Source: JBMHDN01 sp049889355 (GTDB lineage Bacteria; Pseudomonadota; Alphaproteobacteria; Puniceispirillales; Puniceispirillaceae). From it: a stretch of 64,000 nt of DNA. Under the pieces are notes generated by a model that did not search any database, was not told where the DNA came from, and was given only the letters and a program-made list of their open reading frames with translations. The translations under genes were made by a program, and so were the position numbers. Location of the stretch: NCBI GenBank assembly GCA_049889355.1, contig JBMHDN010000033.1:9942-73941 (forward strand). The letters are read 5' to 3'. Positions 35,366 through 43,817 of this stretch are shown piece after piece; positions within the stretch are counted from its first letter, which is position 1, and each line of letters opens with the position of its first letter.

Positions 35366-35543
35366 TATGTTTTCATGGCAAAACAGGACAAAATATCTTT
35401 CCAACAAACAAGCAAAAAATGACAGGTCGATGTTCAAAATCACTATCCAGACTGGTTTTTTTTGTGTTTATCTAGACAAACAATGCACCTCATTCATGCG
35501 ATCACGCGTACAAAAAATGTAACAAAGTAAGGGCGTCGTCGAG

Positions 35544-36554
35544 ATGCGAGACGAAAAAATCAAATCACTGCTGCAATCCTCAACCAGCGCGGGCACCCTG
35601 CGTGTCGGGTTTTTGCTGGTGCCGGATTTTTCAATGCTGGCTTTTGCGTCTGCTATTGAACCCCTGCGCGCGGCAAACCGCATGTCAGGCCAACCTTTAT
35701 TTGACTGGGTGATATCCAGCCCTGACGGCGGCGCTACCAAAGCCTCTAATGGCGTGGTTGTGGCTGCAGATGGCGATCCTGATATTTTGCAAGATTGCCG
35801 GCTGGTCTTTGTCTGTTCTGGATTGAATGTAAAACAACATGCCACAAAGCTGACAATGAATGTGGCCCGGCGCTTGGATCGCAATGGGGCGATTATCGGG
35901 GCGATTTGCACCGGCACTTATATCATGGCTGCTGCCGGCTTGTTAGAAGAGAAGCGCTGTACCATCCATTGGGAGAATATTGACGGGCTGAGTGAAGAAT
36001 TTCCAATGCTGGAAGTCACCAATGAATTATTCGAAATCGACGAATCGCGCATTACCTGCTCAGGTGGTACAGCCTCGCTGGATATGATGCTGCATCTGAT
36101 CCGCCAGGCCCATGGCCAGCAATTGGCGGCGCGTGTATCTGATCAATTTATTCATGACCGGATTCGCGACCCGTCTGATCGCCAGCGCATGGAATTACGC
36201 TCACGCCTTGGTATCTCGCATCCGAAATTGCTGGCTGTTGTGGCCGAGATGGAAGCCAATTTAGAAGAGCCACTATCTCAGACCAGCCTGGCCAAACAAG
36301 CCAACCTGTCGACACGCCAGCTCGAGCGGCTGTTCCGGAAATATCTGAACACTACCCCGACACGCTATTATTTGAATTTGAGGCTGGCCCGTGCACGCCA
36401 TCTCTTGCGCCAGACCTCAATGTCTATTTTGTCTATCGCGCTTGCCTGCGGTTTTGTCAGCGCGTCGCATTTTTCCAAATGCTACCGCGAAACCTATGGC
36501 CGGACCCCGCGCGGTGAACGCGCCCCAGATGCCGACACCGCCATCGCTAGTTAA
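35544..36554 (+). CDS. GlxA family AraC-type transcriptional regulator
   Basis: A 336-aa regulator. The N-terminal DJ-1/PfpI-like domain (about residues 20-185) reads VGFLLVPDFSMLAFASAIEPLRAAN, with the elbow GAICTGTYIMAAAGLL. The C-terminal AraC domain (about 225-325) has two helix-turn-helix units, including LSQTSLAKQANLSTRQLERLFRKYL and ILSIALACGFVSASHFSKCYR. It resembles the GbdR/CdhR group, which senses glycine betaine or carnitine derivatives. It is divergent from fhs, so control of fhs is a reasonable inference. The N-terminal domain is a binding fold, not an active amidase. Confidence 0.9.
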   Translation: MRDEKIKSLLQSSTSAGTLRVGFLLVPDFSMLAFASAIEPLRAANRMSGQPLFDWVISSPDGGATKASNGVVVAADGDPDILQDCRLVFVCSGLNVKQHATKLTMNVARRLDRNGAIIGAICTGTYIMAAAGLLEEKRCTIHWENIDGLSEEFPMLEVTNELFEIDESRITCSGGTASLDMMLHLIRQAHGQQLAARVSDQFIHDRIRDPSDRQRMELRSRLGISHPKLLAVVAEMEANLEEPLSQTSLAKQANLSTRQLERLFRKYLNTTPTRYYLNLRLARARHLLRQTSMSILSIALACGFVSASHFSKCYRETYGRTPRGERAPDADTAIAS

Positions 36555-36642
36555 AATAATACCACCTAAATATTCTTAGTACTTGATGTATAAAATTTTG
36601 AACTTGTTTTCATTTCAAATTGCAACCAATGGAGGATTCTGC

Positions 36643-37191
36643 ATGCCTAAAATCTATTTATCCGAAAAGACTTATCGTCGGCTTGCATCGTTCAATAAAG
36701 CTTTTGACTCAGAAGAGGATGTGATTATCAATCTGATGGATATTGCTGATAATTCAACGAACATACATTCAACAATCACTCAAGATTTAGACAATTCCAC
36801 TCGCTCTCACTTCATAGTCTTGTCACGCGAGGAAGATATTACGAGCGATCTGGCGTCTTACATGCGAGTGCAAGGGATCAAAATCAACAACAATGAGGAG
36901 CCCAATAGGAGTTTCTTTTGGTATGATGTCTTGCTCGCAATTATAAATACTGCTGTCAATAAGGGCACGCCAATAGCACGTATAATCCAACTGTCCAAAA
37001 CACGGATAGAATTGGGACCAAAGGACGCATCAGACGGCTGGTATATTCCCACTCACAACATCACTATTCGAAAGATGAGCGCATTTGAGTTTTTGAAAAG
37101 ATCGCTCAAAATAGCCAAAAATGCAGGTTTACGTGTTGAATTATCATTACAACACAAACGCACCGCACGAAGATTGCTCATAACATTTTAA
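36643..37191 (+). CDS. Orphan hypothetical protein, AT-richer than its neighbours
   Basis: A 182-aa protein. GGAGG seven nt before the ATG at 36643 supports this start; the frame also runs open from 36583. The N terminus (IYLSEKTYRRLASFNKAFDS) looks like a strand plus helix, as in ribbon-helix-helix DNA binders. The C-terminal half (FFWYDVLLAIINTAVNKG, then GWYIPTHNITIRKMSAFEFLKRSLKIAKNAG) looks like a compact alpha/beta domain. No family is recognised. Codon use is A/T-richer (many AAT, ATA, TCA, AAA), suggesting recent acquisition. It lies between the GlxA regulator and convergent sufE. Confidence 0.65.
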   Translation: MPKIYLSEKTYRRLASFNKAFDSEEDVIINLMDIADNSTNIHSTITQDLDNSTRSHFIVLSREEDITSDLASYMRVQGIKINNNEEPNRSFFWYDVLLAIINTAVNKGTPIARIIQLSKTRIELGPKDASDGWYIPTHNITIRKMSAFEFLKRSLKIAKNAGLRVELSLQHKRTARRLLITF

Positions 37192-37208
37192 TTATGACGT
37201 AAGGACTG

Positions 37209-37643
37209 TTAACCTTGCATCTGGCGGGCGGCGGCCTGAATGGCAGAGACCATGCTGGCCAGCCCGTTTTTGCGAGTCGGTGAGAGATGTTTATCCAGTC
37301 CGATTTCAGCCAGAAAATCAGGCTGTGTGGCCAGCACTTCATCTGGTGTCAGCCCTGAATAAACCCTCAGCATCAGGGCCGCGAGCCCTTGGACTATGGC
37401 GGCATCTGATTCGGCAAAATAGCGAATAGCCCCGCCATCTTCAGCTTCTGCTGCGAAATAGACCGTGGACTGACAGCCAGATAATTTGTGATCATCTGTG
37501 CGATAAGCCTCAGGCAGGGGCGCAAGATGCCGCCCTTGATCGATCAGATGCTGATAGCGATCTGCCCAATCATCAAAAAAGCTGAATTCGTCGATAATTT
37601 CAGCAGCTCTTTTGGCTGCAATTGAACCGGTTTGCACAGACAC
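37209..37643 (-). CDS. sufE: SufE family cysteine desulphurase activator
   Basis: A 144-aa SufE. The sulphur-accepting Cys is in KLSGCQSTVY, preceded by FFDDWADRYQHLIDQG, the usual SufE start region. The C-terminal half carries GLTPDEVLATQPDFLAEIGLDKHLSPTRKNGLASMV. SufE takes sulphur from SufS for Fe-S assembly; no suf operon is adjacent. The GTG at 37643 has AAAGGGA just upstream and gives a normal N terminus; a longer frame starts at 37682. Confidence 0.9.
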   Translation of the reverse strand: MSVQTGSIAAKRAAEIIDEFSFFDDWADRYQHLIDQGRHLAPLPEAYRTDDHKLSGCQSTVYFAAEAEDGGAIRYFAESDAAIVQGLAALMLRVYSGLTPDEVLATQPDFLAEIGLDKHLSPTRKNGLASMVSAIQAAARQMQG

Positions 37644-37752
37644 ATCATCCCTTTCACTGCACAGATGCTGGACATAGACCACGCATCTGCCCTAAAGCTA
37701 GTGCAGCAACCTTGTTGATACAAGCCACCAAAACCAAGAAAGCCATCCTTTC

Positions 37753-39246
37753 ATGCCAGAGGCGCAGGACACAAAACAGACCGCATCTGAGGCGCAGGTA
37801 AAGCAGCTGTTCTCAGCTCAAAACCTCTGGCTGCTTTTGGTTGGATTAACGGCATTTCGGCTATTAGCCTTATATCTATCGCCGCTTAATCTGAGTGTAG
37901 ATGAAGCCCAATATTGGCTGTGGTCGCGCGAATTTGCCTTTGGCTATTATTCAAAACCACCCTTGATTGCCTGGCTGATTGGCCTCTCAACCAGTCTTTT
38001 CGGCCTGACAGAATGGGCCGTGCGCCTTTTGGGGCCTTTTTTGCATCTTTTCATCAGCTGGATGTTGTTTTTATCAGCCCGCCATCTCTATGGGCCGTCA
38101 GCTGGTATATTGGCGGCCGGTTTATGGCTGTTGATGCCGGCTGTTGGGCTTGGCAGCTTTGTGATGTCAACCGACACGCCGTTGCTGGCAGCCGGCAGTG
38201 CGGGTCTGTATGCCCTCCTAAGTGCTGATAAAGCAGAGCAGAAATCAGCGCATTATTGGTCAGGCTTGGCCGGGGCCTGTTTTGGCATGGCGGTATTGGC
38301 AAAATATGCAGGGGTGTATTTTCTGATAGGTGGCCTGATTTTCATTTTCACAAAGCGCCATCAAAACCTGACGCTCAAAATCCAATCTAGCCTCATGCTC
38401 ATTATCATGGCGCTATTGGTGGCCAGCCCCAATCTGATCTGGAACTTGAATAATGGGCTGGTTACAGCCCGTCATTTGGGCGAGAATGCCAATCTGGCAG
38501 AACCGGCCTATAGCCTGACACAATTGGCCAGTTTTTGGGTTGGACAATTCTTTGTTATCGGGCCGGCGGCTGGTGTATGTGCGGTGCTGGCTGTGCTCTC
38601 AGCACGCCAGACCAGTGCACGGCTGCTTGGCTTTATCCTGCCTGTGCTTGGCTTGATGAGCATTCAGGCTTTTGTCAAAGAAGCCAATGCAAACTGGGCG
38701 ATGGCAGCTTATCCGGCACTGGTCATCATGCTGGCCGGCTGGCTGGCTCAGAAATATGACCAGCGGCAAAAATGGCAGGGCAGGCTGAGCCTATCTGTCA
38801 ATGCTGTGTTTGCGGGGGTGATTATGCTGGTCACCGCAACTGGCAGTTTTGGTCCCTTTGCGCCAGCCTCTGATCCCTTGCGACATTTGCGCGGCTGGCC
38901 TGAGTTAGCTGCCCACCTGCTGCCTCTGATCAAAGAATATGATGCACAAACCATTTTAACAGAACGCAGGGGGCATGCCGCGCTCCTGACCTGGCATCTG
39001 GCAAATATACCTGTTGAGGTAGTGATTTGGGATAGAGATGGTGCACCGCATAATCATTATGAACTCACCCGCCCTTATCATCCAGGCAGATCAGGGCCAG
39101 TGCTGGCGATTTCCGAAATTCCAGATATCAGCTGGCCAGATGATCGCAACTGGAGCCCTGCCATTGATCAGCATGAGGTGGCTATCAGCAAAAGCGACCG
39201 GCCAGATCGAGCCAGACGCCATAGCTATATTTTCATCGGAAGATAA
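37753..39246 (+). CDS. Glycosyltransferase family 39/83 (ArnT-like) membrane protein
   Basis: A 497-aa polytopic protein. The first luminal loop carries the catalytic acidic pattern SVDEAQYWLWSREFAFGYYSKPPLIAW (about residues 48-74), as in polyprenyl-phosphate glycosyltransferases. About 9-11 hydrophobic helices follow, and the C terminus (about 375-497) is a soluble domain. Such enzymes move a sugar from an undecaprenyl or dolichyl carrier onto lipid A, other glycolipids or proteins in the periplasm. It is a single gene whose stop lies 3 bp from the convergent mntR end. Confidence 0.86.
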   Translation: MPEAQDTKQTASEAQVKQLFSAQNLWLLLVGLTAFRLLALYLSPLNLSVDEAQYWLWSREFAFGYYSKPPLIAWLIGLSTSLFGLTEWAVRLLGPFLHLFISWMLFLSARHLYGPSAGILAAGLWLLMPAVGLGSFVMSTDTPLLAAGSAGLYALLSADKAEQKSAHYWSGLAGACFGMAVLAKYAGVYFLIGGLIFIFTKRHQNLTLKIQSSLMLIIMALLVASPNLIWNLNNGLVTARHLGENANLAEPAYSLTQLASFWVGQFFVIGPAAGVCAVLAVLSARQTSARLLGFILPVLGLMSIQAFVKEANANWAMAAYPALVIMLAGWLAQKYDQRQKWQGRLSLSVNAVFAGVIMLVTATGSFGPFAPASDPLRHLRGWPELAAHLLPLIKEYDAQTILTERRGHAALLTWHLANIPVEVVIWDRDGAPHNHYELTRPYHPGRSGPVLAISEIPDISWPDDRNWSPAIDQHEVAISKSDRPDRARRHSYIFIGR

Positions 39247-39249
39247 AAA

Positions 39250-39765
39250 TCAGCTGTGCTTTTTTAAGTAATCTGCGAAAAGCTGCAGAGTCTGTTCAGA
39301 CACGTGATGTTCAACACCTTCTGCATCTGAATCAGCAATTTGTGGGTCCAGTCCAAGGCAGATTAGAAAATCACGCACCAATTCATGACGCTCTTTGCAT
39401 TTTTTCGCCAGCGCAACCCCTTTTGAAGTCAGAAAAATCGACCGGTAAGGCTTGCTTTCGACCAGCCCGTCGCGTTGCAGACGCTGGATAGTGGCGTTCA
39501 CAGTCGGGCTTTTGACACCAAAGCGGCTGGCCAGATCTACCGCTCTGGCTTCACCATTTTCAGCGATAAGGTCAGCGATCATTTCGACATAATCTTCCAT
39601 CACCTCTGACTGATGCGCACGCCGTATTCGCTCGAATTTGGCGGCGCTGACATCTGCTTGCCCTTCGGCGGTCTCATCACCATGGGGCGCACTATGCTGC
39701 TGGGCCTGACTATCTGCCTTAATATCCGTCTGGCTATCGGTATATGATGTCGTTTTTTCTTCCAT
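39250..39765 (-). CDS. mntR: Manganese-responsive regulator MntR (DtxR family)
   Basis: A 171-aa DtxR-type regulator. A polar, probably flexible N-terminal extension (about residues 1-45) precedes the winged helix (EDYVEMIADLIAENGEARAVDLASRFGVKSPTVNATIQRLQRDGLV). The metal-binding and dimer domain follows (CKERHELVRDFLICLGL, then DAEGVEHHVSEQTL with the His and Glu ligands). There is no SH3 domain, as in proteobacterial MntR. No manganese transporter is adjacent. The upstream 174-bp region is AT-rich, with a T7 run. Confidence 0.9.
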   Translation of the reverse strand: MEEKTTSYTDSQTDIKADSQAQQHSAPHGDETAEGQADVSAAKFERIRRAHQSEVMEDYVEMIADLIAENGEARAVDLASRFGVKSPTVNATIQRLQRDGLVESKPYRSIFLTSKGVALAKKCKERHELVRDFLICLGLDPQIADSDAEGVEHHVSEQTLQLFADYLKKHS

Positions 39766-39939
39766 ATTTTTGGCATAAACAAAAATGTTAGCCTGTGCAA
39801 AGTTTTTTTATACTTTCAAATTCACTTTAAAATTGGCACAAGAGGGTCAGATTTACATAATGCGCACCAGCAGACGCGCTGGCCAGAAAAGCAGGCCGGC
39901 CTGCATCGCGCACGCTCTGGAATAAATTGTGAGGCATGC

Positions 39940-40296
39940 ATGACATCATCTGATCTCGATAAATTATTGAATGACCCGCTTTCCGGTCAGGATGAAACAG
40001 CCCTGATGGTCCAGGCAGCAGCCTTTCGCCGCCTTGTCAGCCATCTGCGCAATCGCCATGATGTCCAGAATATAGACATGATGAATCTGGCTGGCTTTTG
40101 CCGCAATTGTCTATCGGGTTGGTATCAAGATGCGGCCGCTGAAAAGGGGTTGGATATAGATAAAGAAACAGCCCGTGAAATCATTTACGGCATGTCTTAT
40201 GCTGACTGGAAATCTCAGTTTCAGACAGAGGCTACAGATGCACAAAAAGCAGCCTTTGGAAAAAAGCATGATTCAGAAAATGGAGAGAAATCGTGA
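39940..40296 (+). CDS. DUF1244 family protein
   Basis: A 118-aa protein. FRRLVSHLRNRHDVQNIDMMNLAGFCRNCLSGWYQDAA (about residues 29-66) is the diagnostic DUF1244 core, with a CRNC cysteine pair that could bind metal. The family is small, mostly proteobacterial, and of unknown function. The stop overlaps the GTG start of gapR, and gapR overlaps pyrF, so the three genes form a tightly coupled operon. Confidence 0.92.
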   Translation: MTSSDLDKLLNDPLSGQDETALMVQAAAFRRLVSHLRNRHDVQNIDMMNLAGFCRNCLSGWYQDAAAEKGLDIDKETAREIIYGMSYADWKSQFQTEATDAQKAAFGKKHDSENGEKS

Positions 40297-40550
40297 CCTC
40301 AGCACTCGTAACAGGCAATGCCAGTGCCGACCAACTGCGCCAATATATTGAACGCATCGAGCGGCTAGAAGAAGAAAAGCGCGCGATGATGGCTGATATC
40401 AAAGATGTCTATGCAGAAGCAAAAGCATCGGGATTTGAGCCGAAGATCATGCGCCAAATCGTGAAATTGCGCGCCATGGACCGCGATATTCTGAGCGAGC
40501 AAGATGCGCTGATTGAAAGCTACCGCGAAGCGGTAGGGCTTATTGGCTGA
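40293..40550 (+). CDS. gapR: GapR nucleoid-associated protein (DUF2312)
   Basis: An 85-aa protein. LRQYIERIERLEEEKRAMMADIKDVYAEAKASGFEPKIMRQIVKLR is the GapR/DUF2312 core: a long coiled coil followed by a helix that clamps DNA. In Caulobacter GapR binds overtwisted DNA ahead of replication and transcription and stimulates topoisomerases. The GTG start overlaps the DUF1244 stop, and its own stop overlaps the pyrF ATG by one base. Confidence 0.94.
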   Translation: MTSALVTGNASADQLRQYIERIERLEEEKRAMMADIKDVYAEAKASGFEPKIMRQIVKLRAMDRDILSEQDALIESYREAVGLIG

Positions 40551-41458
40551 TGACAGGTATTTCTGCGCATTTTGGTGATCGGCTCAGCCATCATATTGAA
40601 CAGACAGGTTCGGTATTATGTATGGGGCTGGACCCGCATTTGGGCCGGATGCCAGCGCTTTTTGGCAGTGACGCCCCGCAAATTGGTTCAGTAGAGACAA
40701 TATCAGCGATAGAGCGTTTTGCGATGGCTGCGATTGAAGTGGCCGCTGGCAAATTACCGGCCATCAAACCGCAGGTCGCCTTATTTGAACAGCATGGCCC
40801 AGAGGGTATGGCGCTCTTGGCAAAAATTGGCGCAGAGGCACGGCGCAGAAATCTGCTCTGTATCATGGATGCCAAGCGCGGTGATATTGGTTCTACTTCA
40901 GCTGCTTATGCCCGTGCCTGGATGGGGGCTGAATCAGTTTTCGCTGGTGATGCGCTGACCATCAATGCCTATATGGGGCTGGATAGCATCACGCCCTATC
41001 TAGAGAGGGCACGCGACACCGGCAGCGGTGTGTTTATCCTGCTGCGGACCAGCAATCCAGGTGCAGCCGATATTCAAGGCCTGCATGTGGATAATAAGCC
41101 TGTCTTTCATCATCTGAGCGATTTGCTGAAACCTGAGGTAGAGGCCCAGACCGGGCAATCAGGGCTGTCATCGGTGGGGATGGTGGTTGGTGCGACTTGG
41201 CCTGAAGAAGCTGCAGAACTCCGCCAGATGTTACCACAAGCACCTTTTTTAATCCCCGGCTTTGGGGCACAGGGTGCAGATGCGCAGATGGCCTGTTCTG
41301 GTCTGACTCAAACAGAAAACCATTATAGCGCAGGTCTGGTGAACGCCTCGCGTGGCCTTACCTTTGCGCCAGAGCTGGCCGAGGCGAGCTCTCTGGCTGA
41401 CTGGCAGGACAGGCTGGCTGCCAAAATATCAGAGATGAACGCAGATTTGCGCCCCTGA
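40550..41458 (+). CDS. pyrF: Orotidine 5'-phosphate decarboxylase, long (type 2) form
   Basis: A 302-aa enzyme of UMP synthesis. The active-site motif IMDAKRGDIGSTSAAYA (about residues 105-121) and IKPQVALFEQHG (about 72-83) identify the long type 2 subfamily; the common bacterial type 1 form is about 230 aa. The C-terminal phosphate-gripper region is FLIPGFGAQGAD and LVNASRGL. It is the last gene of the DUF1244-gapR-pyrF operon. No other pyrimidine genes are nearby. Confidence 0.93.
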   Translation: MTGISAHFGDRLSHHIEQTGSVLCMGLDPHLGRMPALFGSDAPQIGSVETISAIERFAMAAIEVAAGKLPAIKPQVALFEQHGPEGMALLAKIGAEARRRNLLCIMDAKRGDIGSTSAAYARAWMGAESVFAGDALTINAYMGLDSITPYLERARDTGSGVFILLRTSNPGAADIQGLHVDNKPVFHHLSDLLKPEVEAQTGQSGLSSVGMVVGATWPEEAAELRQMLPQAPFLIPGFGAQGADAQMACSGLTQTENHYSAGLVNASRGLTFAPELAEASSLADWQDRLAAKISEMNADLRP

Positions 41459-41657
41459 GCTGGTCAGCGCCACCTCCTGTTTTCTGCTCTTATAGATCTT
41501 GTTTAATAACGCCTTTCAAACGGCGCCCCTGATCACTTATCTGTGCATCAGATGAGAAGACTTGATCTCAAATCTTAACAGATAGATACTGCCTCTTAGG
41601 TTGTGTTTTTAACTTATCATTATCGGTTTGCGTTAACACAATGTTAAGGTTTGTCAG

Positions 41658-42398
41658 ATGGAAGAAGAACAGGTCTGCGACGGTATCGTTGTTTGGTATA
41701 ATGAGCGAAAAGGCTACGGCTTTGTTGAGGTTGTGCACACCATATTGCATGATCAGCCAGTGGATATCGCCGCTGATAGGGTGCCGGCGCGCGAACCAGA
41801 AGAGCGCCCAAAAGAACAGCCGGACGAACACCAAGAAGAACGAGAGGTTAAATCACAGGTGGAAAAAACAGATGATCGCGCAGGCGATACAGCACCAATA
41901 GCTGATGCCGCTGATGATCATAATACCCCTGATGACCCTGCAAACACTGTTTCAGAACCATCTACACATCACCCATCTCATTCCGAAGTTTTCCTGCATC
42001 GCACTGCACTGGACCGGTTTGGCCTGATTGGCATTTTTACGGGTGATAAGGTGCGTGCACGCATTGCAAAGAGCCAGCGCGGCTGGGTGATCACAGATTT
42101 AATTTCGGTTGAGCGCACGCAAATCCGGCGCATTGCCACCCACGCCCCGCAACAAGCCAATGAAGTGCATGGCATTGTAAAATTTTTCAATGCTGAAAAA
42201 GGCTATGGCTTTGTGGATATTGGCCAGCTTGGCAATGATGTGTTTGTACATCTGCGCACTTTGCGTAATTGCGGTATTCATCATCTCACCGAAGGCCAGC
42301 ATTTGCTGGTCCAGATAACCGATGACGGCAAAGGACCGCAAGCAGCCGAGGTCAGGCTGATGCCGGTCCAGCTGAACCAGATGGATATTGATTTATAG
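41658..42398 (+). CDS. Double cold-shock-domain protein with large insertion in domain 1
   Basis: A 246-aa protein with two CspA-type domains. In the first, RNP1 (KGYGFV, residues 18-23) and RNP2 (VFLHR, 111-115) are separated by 87 residues, most of them acidic and polar (E, D, P, H, Q). In the second, KGYGFV (181-186) and VFVHL (195-199) have the normal 8-residue gap. So about 78 residues are inserted in the loop joining strands 2 and 3 of domain 1. Cold-shock domains bind single-stranded RNA or DNA. It is a single gene preceded by about 200 bp. Confidence 0.88.
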   Translation: MEEEQVCDGIVVWYNERKGYGFVEVVHTILHDQPVDIAADRVPAREPEERPKEQPDEHQEEREVKSQVEKTDDRAGDTAPIADAADDHNTPDDPANTVSEPSTHHPSHSEVFLHRTALDRFGLIGIFTGDKVRARIAKSQRGWVITDLISVERTQIRRIATHAPQQANEVHGIVKFFNAEKGYGFVDIGQLGNDVFVHLRTLRNCGIHHLTEGQHLLVQITDDGKGPQAAEVRLMPVQLNQMDIDL

Positions 42399-42449
42399 TG
42401 CGCCGCGCTTTGTTCACTCTATAGGCGCCTCTTTCTTGCCAAGCACGTT

Positions 42450-42509
42450 CTGGTAATCTCCCTGGTAATCTCCCTGGCAATCTCCCTGGCAATCTCCCTA
42501 GTAATCTCC
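42450..42509. repeat. Tandem repeat, 12 bp x 5
   Basis: Five adjacent copies of CTGGTAATCTCC (copies 3 and 4 read CTGGCAATCTCC, copy 5 CTAGTAATCTCC). It lies about 90 bp upstream of an MFS gene start and after the cold-shock gene, likely in the promoter region. Copy number could alter spacing between control elements. Confidence 0.93.
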
Positions 42510-42596
42510 TTGCAAAATCAGGACATCACACTAGTGTTGGCTAGGTAGGTCAGGTCTGAGTCTTGTGAGGCTCACCACAGGGTTAGGCAGCATATC

Positions 42597-43817
42597 ATGA
42601 CATCACAAACCGCTTCTTCTATCTGGCGTTCAAACTGGATGCCCATTTTGATTATGGGCGCGCTGATGGTGTCCATTACGATGGGTGTGCGCCAGTCCTT
42701 TGCCCTCTTCTTGCTCCCAATTTCAGCTGAAATCGGTGAAGGGCGCAGTGTTTTTTCTTTTGCGATTGCGGTTCAAAATCTGATGTGGGGCCTTGCCTCT
42801 CCTATTTTCGGGGCCATGGCAGATCGCTATGGGGCCAAGCCTGTTGCCCTGGCAGGTGGAGCGATTTACATGACCGGCATGGTTATCATGGCAGGTCTGG
42901 TCACCCCAGCTGGCCTGATTTTGGCTCAGGCACTTGTCGGTATGGGGCTGGCCAGTGCTGGTATTTCCATTGCCCTTGGCGCGGTTGCCAGAGCGACACC
43001 AAGACACCAGCAGGCTCTTGCCCTCGGGCTGGTGACGAGCTTCGGGTCTTTTGGGCAGTTTCTGATGGTGCCTATCAGCCAGCTCTTTATTGATGGTTTT
43101 GGCTGGCAAATAGCACTTGTATTGATGGCCGGCATGTCAGGCGGCATCATCGCTTCTGCTTATTTCCTGCGCGCAGACTCAGCTCAAGACACAGCCAAGA
43201 CAGCTGATCTGGCCAAGCTGAAATCTACAGACATGCTGGGTGTGGCCTTGCGTTCTCAAAATTATATCCTGCTGACTGTCGGGTTTTTTGTCTGTGGTAT
43301 TCAGGTGGTCTTTATCGGCACACATTTACCCACCTATCTGCGTGATATGGGGATGAGCTCAGAGATCGCCAGCTGGTCGTTATCTCTAATTGGCCTGTTT
43401 AATATCATCGGCTCTTTTTTATGTGGCTGGCTTGGTGGCATCTATTCCAAACGCAAAGTGCTGGCTCTGGTCTATCTGTTGCGCTCAGTCTTCATCATTG
43501 CCTTTATCAGCCTGCCAGCGAGCCCTGCTACCGCCCTGATTTTTGGGGCCGGCATTGGCTTGCTTTGGCTGGGGACCATCCCGCTCACCTCAGGGCTGAT
43601 TGTGACCTTCTTCGGGCCGGCCCATCTCTCCATGCTTTATGGGGTGGCTTTCTTATCTCACCAAATCGGCTCATTTCTCGGCGCATGGCTCGGCGGATTC
43701 CTCTATGACATTTCTGCCACTTACACGGTGATGTGGTGGGTGAGCATTCTGACCGGCCTCTTTGCCTTTATCGTCAACTGGCTGATCACCGAACAAGAAG
43801 AGGGGCAAAAAGCCTGA
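42597..43817 (+). CDS. MFS transporter (monocarboxylate/oxalate-formate antiporter-like)
   Basis: A 406-aa carrier with about 12 hydrophobic helices. GVRQSFALFLLPISAEIG in helix 1 and the loop GAMADRYGAKPVALAG match MFS carriers of the YbfB/OFA type. The second half carries GWLGGIYSKRKVLAL, the repeated loop motif. The substrate is probably a small organic acid, but this is not certain. The 12-bp x 5 repeat lies upstream. Its 3' end forms the left arm of a strong hairpin. Confidence 0.87.
   Translation: MTSQTASSIWRSNWMPILIMGALMVSITMGVRQSFALFLLPISAEIGEGRSVFSFAIAVQNLMWGLASPIFGAMADRYGAKPVALAGGAIYMTGMVIMAGLVTPAGLILAQALVGMGLASAGISIALGAVARATPRHQQALALGLVTSFGSFGQFLMVPISQLFIDGFGWQIALVLMAGMSGGIIASAYFLRADSAQDTAKTADLAKLKSTDMLGVALRSQNYILLTVGFFVCGIQVVFIGTHLPTYLRDMGMSSEIASWSLSLIGLFNIIGSFLCGWLGGIYSKRKVLALVYLLRSVFIIAFISLPASPATALIFGAGIGLLWLGTIPLTSGLIVTFFGPAHLSMLYGVAFLSHQIGSFLGAWLGGFLYDISATYTVMWWVSILTGLFAFIVNWLITEQEEGQKA

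Larger units (their letters stand above)
35180..35543. other. Divergent regulatory region between fhs and the GlxA-type regulator
   Basis: The longest stretch without a protein gene, 364 bp. The fhs-side half holds the competing leader hairpins and then a GC-rich segment with several GGCC-containing short palindromes near the fhs ribosome site. The regulator-side half is AT-rich, with a T8 run at about 35456-35463, and should contain promoters for both genes. No small protein gene is supported here. Confidence 0.6.

Noticed and set aside
35303..35400. Glycine riboswitch upstream of fhs
   Set aside because: CTCTCAGG and GAGAGA words occur, but in the wrong order, and the conserved GCCGAAGG-type core is absent. 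Kept only as an unclassified switching leader.
35447..35463. CCAG-A-CTGG followed by eight T as a terminator
   Set aside because: A 4-bp stem with a one-base loop cannot form a stable hairpin.
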